From Cephalopachus bancanus (lineage: Eukaryota > Chordata > Mammalia > Primates > Tarsiidae), in contig JAPVLO010000019.1 of NCBI GenBank assembly GCA_027257055.1, forward strand, positions 12,481,001 through 12,545,000: a stretch of DNA of 64,000 nt, in the 5' to 3' direction. The position numbers and the translations under genes were made by a program. The notes below the pieces were generated by a model. It made no database searches. It was not told where the DNA came from and saw only the letters and a program-made list of their open reading frames with translations. Shown here piece after piece: positions 60,994 through 64,000 of this stretch. Each line of letters begins with the position of its first letter. Within the stretch, counting starts at the first letter, position 1.

Positions 60994-62451
60994 GGGGACT
61001 TCCAGCAAGATGGCGACGGGGCGACCGGGTCTGTGAAAACCTCTGCAAAGGAGAACTGCAGTGGGTCTCTGACTCTCGCCCCGGGGGCTACGGACCCCAA
61101 CATCGCAGCATGATCTTCATACGGAGCTCGGCCGTTGCCACCACTGGGGCATCACAGCGGTCTGGACAGCCACTGCAGCGCAGACGCCACTGCCGCAGCC
61201 ACCGCCACCGCCACCGCCGCAGGTAGCACATCGCACCACCCGGGCTGCAGGCGATCCACAACTTCAGTCCTTGAAGCCCCTTCAGGGAAGATCTGCTGGG
61301 ATTGCTGCCACCTCTCCTGCGACTGAGACGTCCTGCCCGCCGTAAGTTGCCTGCCGTCTGCCATGAGGCAGGCAGCCATCTTGCCATCTTCACCTTCTGC
61401 CGTCCCTGTCTGGCCCCACCCCCTCTGGGGTGAGCAGCTGAGATAGCACCACCTGCTGGCGATTCAAGGTAACAACACTGAAACAGGAGAAATAAGCTTG
61501 ATAAAGACATAGGCCAGAGTGGTGAACAGAGAGTGATCTGAACTGTCCTTCACAGCAGACCAGGGGCAACTGACCCTAACTGCACACTAATTTACCAGCT
61601 TGAAAAGAAAACTAGAAATTAGACCTGAAAGGACATTGGACTTAAACAAAATGTCTCAGAGTGTGCTTCATTGATTCTGTTAGTTTAATGACTTAATTCT
61701 ATTCTTACTGAATTGTTCCTTTTTTTCTTTTTTCCTCTTACTTTTCTTCTCTTTTCTTCTCTCTGTAAACCATATCTTTGTATAGAGGAACAGCACACTA
61801 ATAAGGTGGTTGGATAGCTGGTATGTTAGCATCACTATATGTTTTATTTTTGTCCGTGTGAGAGTTGCTTTGTCTGTAGCTGTGGTCTTTTTTTTTATCT
61901 GTTTCAGTATAGGCCTCTCTTTCTATTTGTTAGCACACTCGTTCGTTTCCCCCCTTACTCCTCAACTCTCCACCCCCCTCTTCAACCCACTGTCTGCTCC
62001 ATTCTGTCCTCTCTGCTAACCACATTTTATTTCAGGGAGTAAACCTACAGCCCCACTTCACGGACAGATTCCAAGGCAGTGGGAAGTGGGTTCCAGATTA
62101 TTCACACACCTGTCAGCGAATACCAGGACCTGCAGATAGATTTTGAATCATAGCTCCCCCCTTCAGTAAATCTCAAAACTGCAAAAAGGACCACCCCCAA
62201 CCTACAGTGCAACTCCAGAATTGAACAAAGTAAGAGGGTATACATAAAGAATAGGAGATTGAACAAACAAAAGTAACACCAATCCCTTTACCCGCGAATA
62301 ACAGAATTAAAGAAGACGGTGACATGGAGGGAAGGAAAAAGTAGGGAGGGGGAAAAACCGCACAAATGAAGAAAAACCAAAAGAAGAATATAGGTCTCAC
62401 ACAGACCCCTGGGGGATCAGACACTGAGAAAACAGATTCTGGAACACAAAC
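60994..62451 (+). mobile_element. L1 5'UTR with promoter (lineage-specific L1)
   Basis: Begins GGGGACTTCCAGCAAGATGG. The YY1-type motif CAAGATGGC lies at 61006-61014, that is +13 to +21 from 60994, the position it has in human L1. The first 450 bases are CpG-rich and include a CCACCG short tandem run at about 61198-61220. The rest is AT-richer and leads to ORF1 at 62452. The upstream boundary is sharp, suggesting a full-length 5' end. Confidence 0.88.
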
Positions 62452-63330
62452 ATGAAGAGCCCCCAGAATGACTGGTTACATGCAACAAACCCAGACATCA
62501 AGACATTAATGGAGAGAATTAAAAAAATTGAGGAGAGACAAGAGGAAAATAGGAAGGAGCTGATGTCAGAAATAACAGCAGTAAAGAATACTGTGATGGG
62601 AATGAACAACAGACTAATAGGCATGGAAAGAAGAATCAGCCAAGCAGAAGAAAGAATCTCAGAGCTTGAAGACCAAAACACAGAACTAACCCAAACTGTC
62701 AAAAGCATAGAAAAGAAGCTCAAAAAGACAGAACAAAGCCTGCAAGAGATGAATGATCACTTCAATAGATCAAACCTAAGAGTAATTGGGCTTCCTGAGG
62801 CAGAGAGAGAAACAGAAGCCACACTGGAACAAACATTTCATGAAATCATTCAAGAAAACTTCCCTCATCTCATCAAGGATGAAAAAATTCAGACACAAGA
62901 GATTCGGAGAACCCCTGCAAGACAACAAATGAGAAGACCAAGTCCCAGACACATAATAATTCACCTAAACAAAGTAGCTATAAAAGAAAAAATCCTAAAG
63001 GCAGCAAGAGAAAAAGGCCAGACTACCTACCAGGAAAACAAATTAGAATAGCAGCAGATTTCTCCACAGAAACCCTTCAGGCTCGGAGAGCCTGGACCCC
63101 TATCTTCTAAGTTCTAAAAGAGAAATAATTTCAACCAAGAATAACCTACCCAGCCAAACTAAGCTTCATTAGTGAGGGAGAATTGAAATCTTTTCCAGAC
63201 ATCCAATCCCTAAGAACCTACGCTGCCACCAGACCACCTCTACAAGAAACACTTAAGAAAGTACTGAACACAGAAGAAAAAGAAAAAAGAACAACAACAT
63301 TCTTCACAAGAGTACAGGCTAAAGATTAAA
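62452..63330 (+). pseudogene. L1 ORF1 (RNA-binding protein), frameshifted
   Basis: The open frame runs 62452-63051 (199 codons). It has a coiled-coil region at residues about 18-108 (heptads rich in E, K, I and L), then an RRM-like start (NLRVIGLPE at about 110) and the C-terminal-domain signature (IIQENFPHL, RRTPARQ, PRHIIIHLNK). ORF1p normally has about 340 residues. Here a single-base loss near 63033 moves the frame and gives the stop at 63049. Beyond it, homology continues in another frame to a stop at 63328-63330, with further in-frame stops. ORF1p trimers coat L1 RNA in the retrotransposition particle; this copy would make a protein without most of its C-terminal domain. Confidence 0.88.
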
Positions 63331-63402
63331 AATACACGTGAACCAACTCCAAAACCCAAAGAAAGACAACAAACAAACAGGAACAACTCTGTAGAGAACC
63401 TT

Positions 63403-64000
63403 ATGACAGGGATCAACTCTTGCATTTCAATTATTAGCCTAAATGTGAACGGACTAAATGCACCACTGAAAAGACATAGAATGGCAAAATGGATAAAATA
63501 TCATCAGGCAACAATCTATTGCCTTTAAGAGACTCACCTCACTAGAAAGGACACCCACAGACTCAAATAAGAGGATGGGAAACAAACTTTCAGACGAACG
63601 GAATACAAAAGAAAGGAGGAGTAGCGATCTTAATTTCAGACAAAATACTCTTCAAGCTATTAAAAATCAAAAAAGATACAGAAGGCCACTACCTAATGAT
63701 AAAAGGCTCAATTCATCAACAAGAAATATCTATCCTAAATATATATGCACCCAACATAGGTGTGCCAACTTTCATTAAGCAACTTCTAGGAAAACTGAAG
63801 AATGATATTGACTCTAACACCATCATAATGGGGGAAATTAATACCCCACTCACAACCCTAGACAGATCATCAGGACAAAAAATCAGCAAGGAGATCCGGA
63901 ACCTCAATGTGACTTTGACCAAATGGACTTAATTGATACCTACAGAACACTCCATCCAAAGACCACAGAATACACATTCTACTCATCACCACATGGAACA
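63403..64000 (+). pseudogene. L1 ORF2 start (endonuclease domain), broken, runs off window
   Basis: An ATG at 63403 opens a frame with the ORF2 start signature (SLNVNGLNAPLKRH), but a TAA at 63526-63528 falls where the conserved Gln of the QETHL catalytic motif is expected. Later homology (GSIHQQE, LNIYAPNIG at 63696-63932; then DLIDTYRTLHP-type sequence to the window end) lies in other frames. In the residue block corresponding to the GDFN motif the sequence reads GEIN, so an AP-endonuclease catalytic Asp is changed. The reverse transcriptase domain lies beyond the window. This copy cannot act autonomously. Confidence 0.88.

Noticed and set aside
61088..61510. 140-codon minus frame in GC-rich DNA
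   Set aside because: Antisense of the L1 5'UTR; Trp/Arg repeats reflect the CCACCG tandem run.

Overview
This is a eukaryotic, AT-rich, intron-like window from a primate genome. Primate origin is shown by about 20 dimeric Alu-type elements (7SL-derived left and right monomers, A-rich linker and tail), many with clear target-site duplications. Their consensus is neither the usual human AluS/Y nor the lemur type. For example, the left monomer reads GGCTCAGCCTGTAATCCC and the linker region reads CTACAATAAATCAAAAAATC. A non-anthropoid, non-lemur primate such as a tarsier is my best guess, but that is inference.

One host gene is recognised. Exon 1 of TUSC3 (N33), an oligosaccharyltransferase subunit, is on the + strand, with its ATG at 4355 and a splice donor at 4493. 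It sits in a CpG island at about 4010-4680. Everything upstream (1 to about 4000) is intergenic or distal promoter DNA full of old repeats. Everything downstream (4493-64000) appears to be TUSC3 intron 1. I found no sequence resembling exon 2, so this intron is at least 59.5 kb here. Most open frames in the window are translations of Alu, L1 or DNA-transposon sequence and are not listed as genes.

Layout: 1-2000 holds an ancient LINE-like repeat split by an Alu, then an LTR-like segment and another Alu. 4.0-4.7 kb is the CpG island and exon 1. 5.9-19.5 kb holds Alus, MIRs, a 5'-inverted L1, a perfect 74-bp palindrome at 9604-9677, MaLR-type LTRs, a Tigger-type MITE and a second long ancient repeat split by a young Alu. 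20.7-30 kb holds a mariner deletion derivative, L1 3' ends, a solo LTR and more Alus. 32.0-34.2 kb is a near-complete but internally deleted Tigger1-like transposon with an Alu inside it. 38.3-42.2 kb contains a three-copy inverted-repeat cluster built from a truncated MITE fused to a MIR-like tail. 43.9-47.1 kb is an old L1 with a nested Alu. 50.7-51.3 kb looks like an isolated L1 5'UTR. 56-59.9 kb holds L1 3' ends, Alus and a second mariner deletion derivative. 60994-64000 is the 5' half of a lineage-specific L1 (5'UTR, broken ORF1, broken start of ORF2) that runs off the end of the window.

No bacterial-type systems, CRISPR arrays, rRNA or tRNA genes were seen. The most interesting items are tandem X-box-like motifs 21 bp apart just inside intron 1, the perfect palindrome, the inverted-repeat cluster and the paired mariner deletion derivatives.
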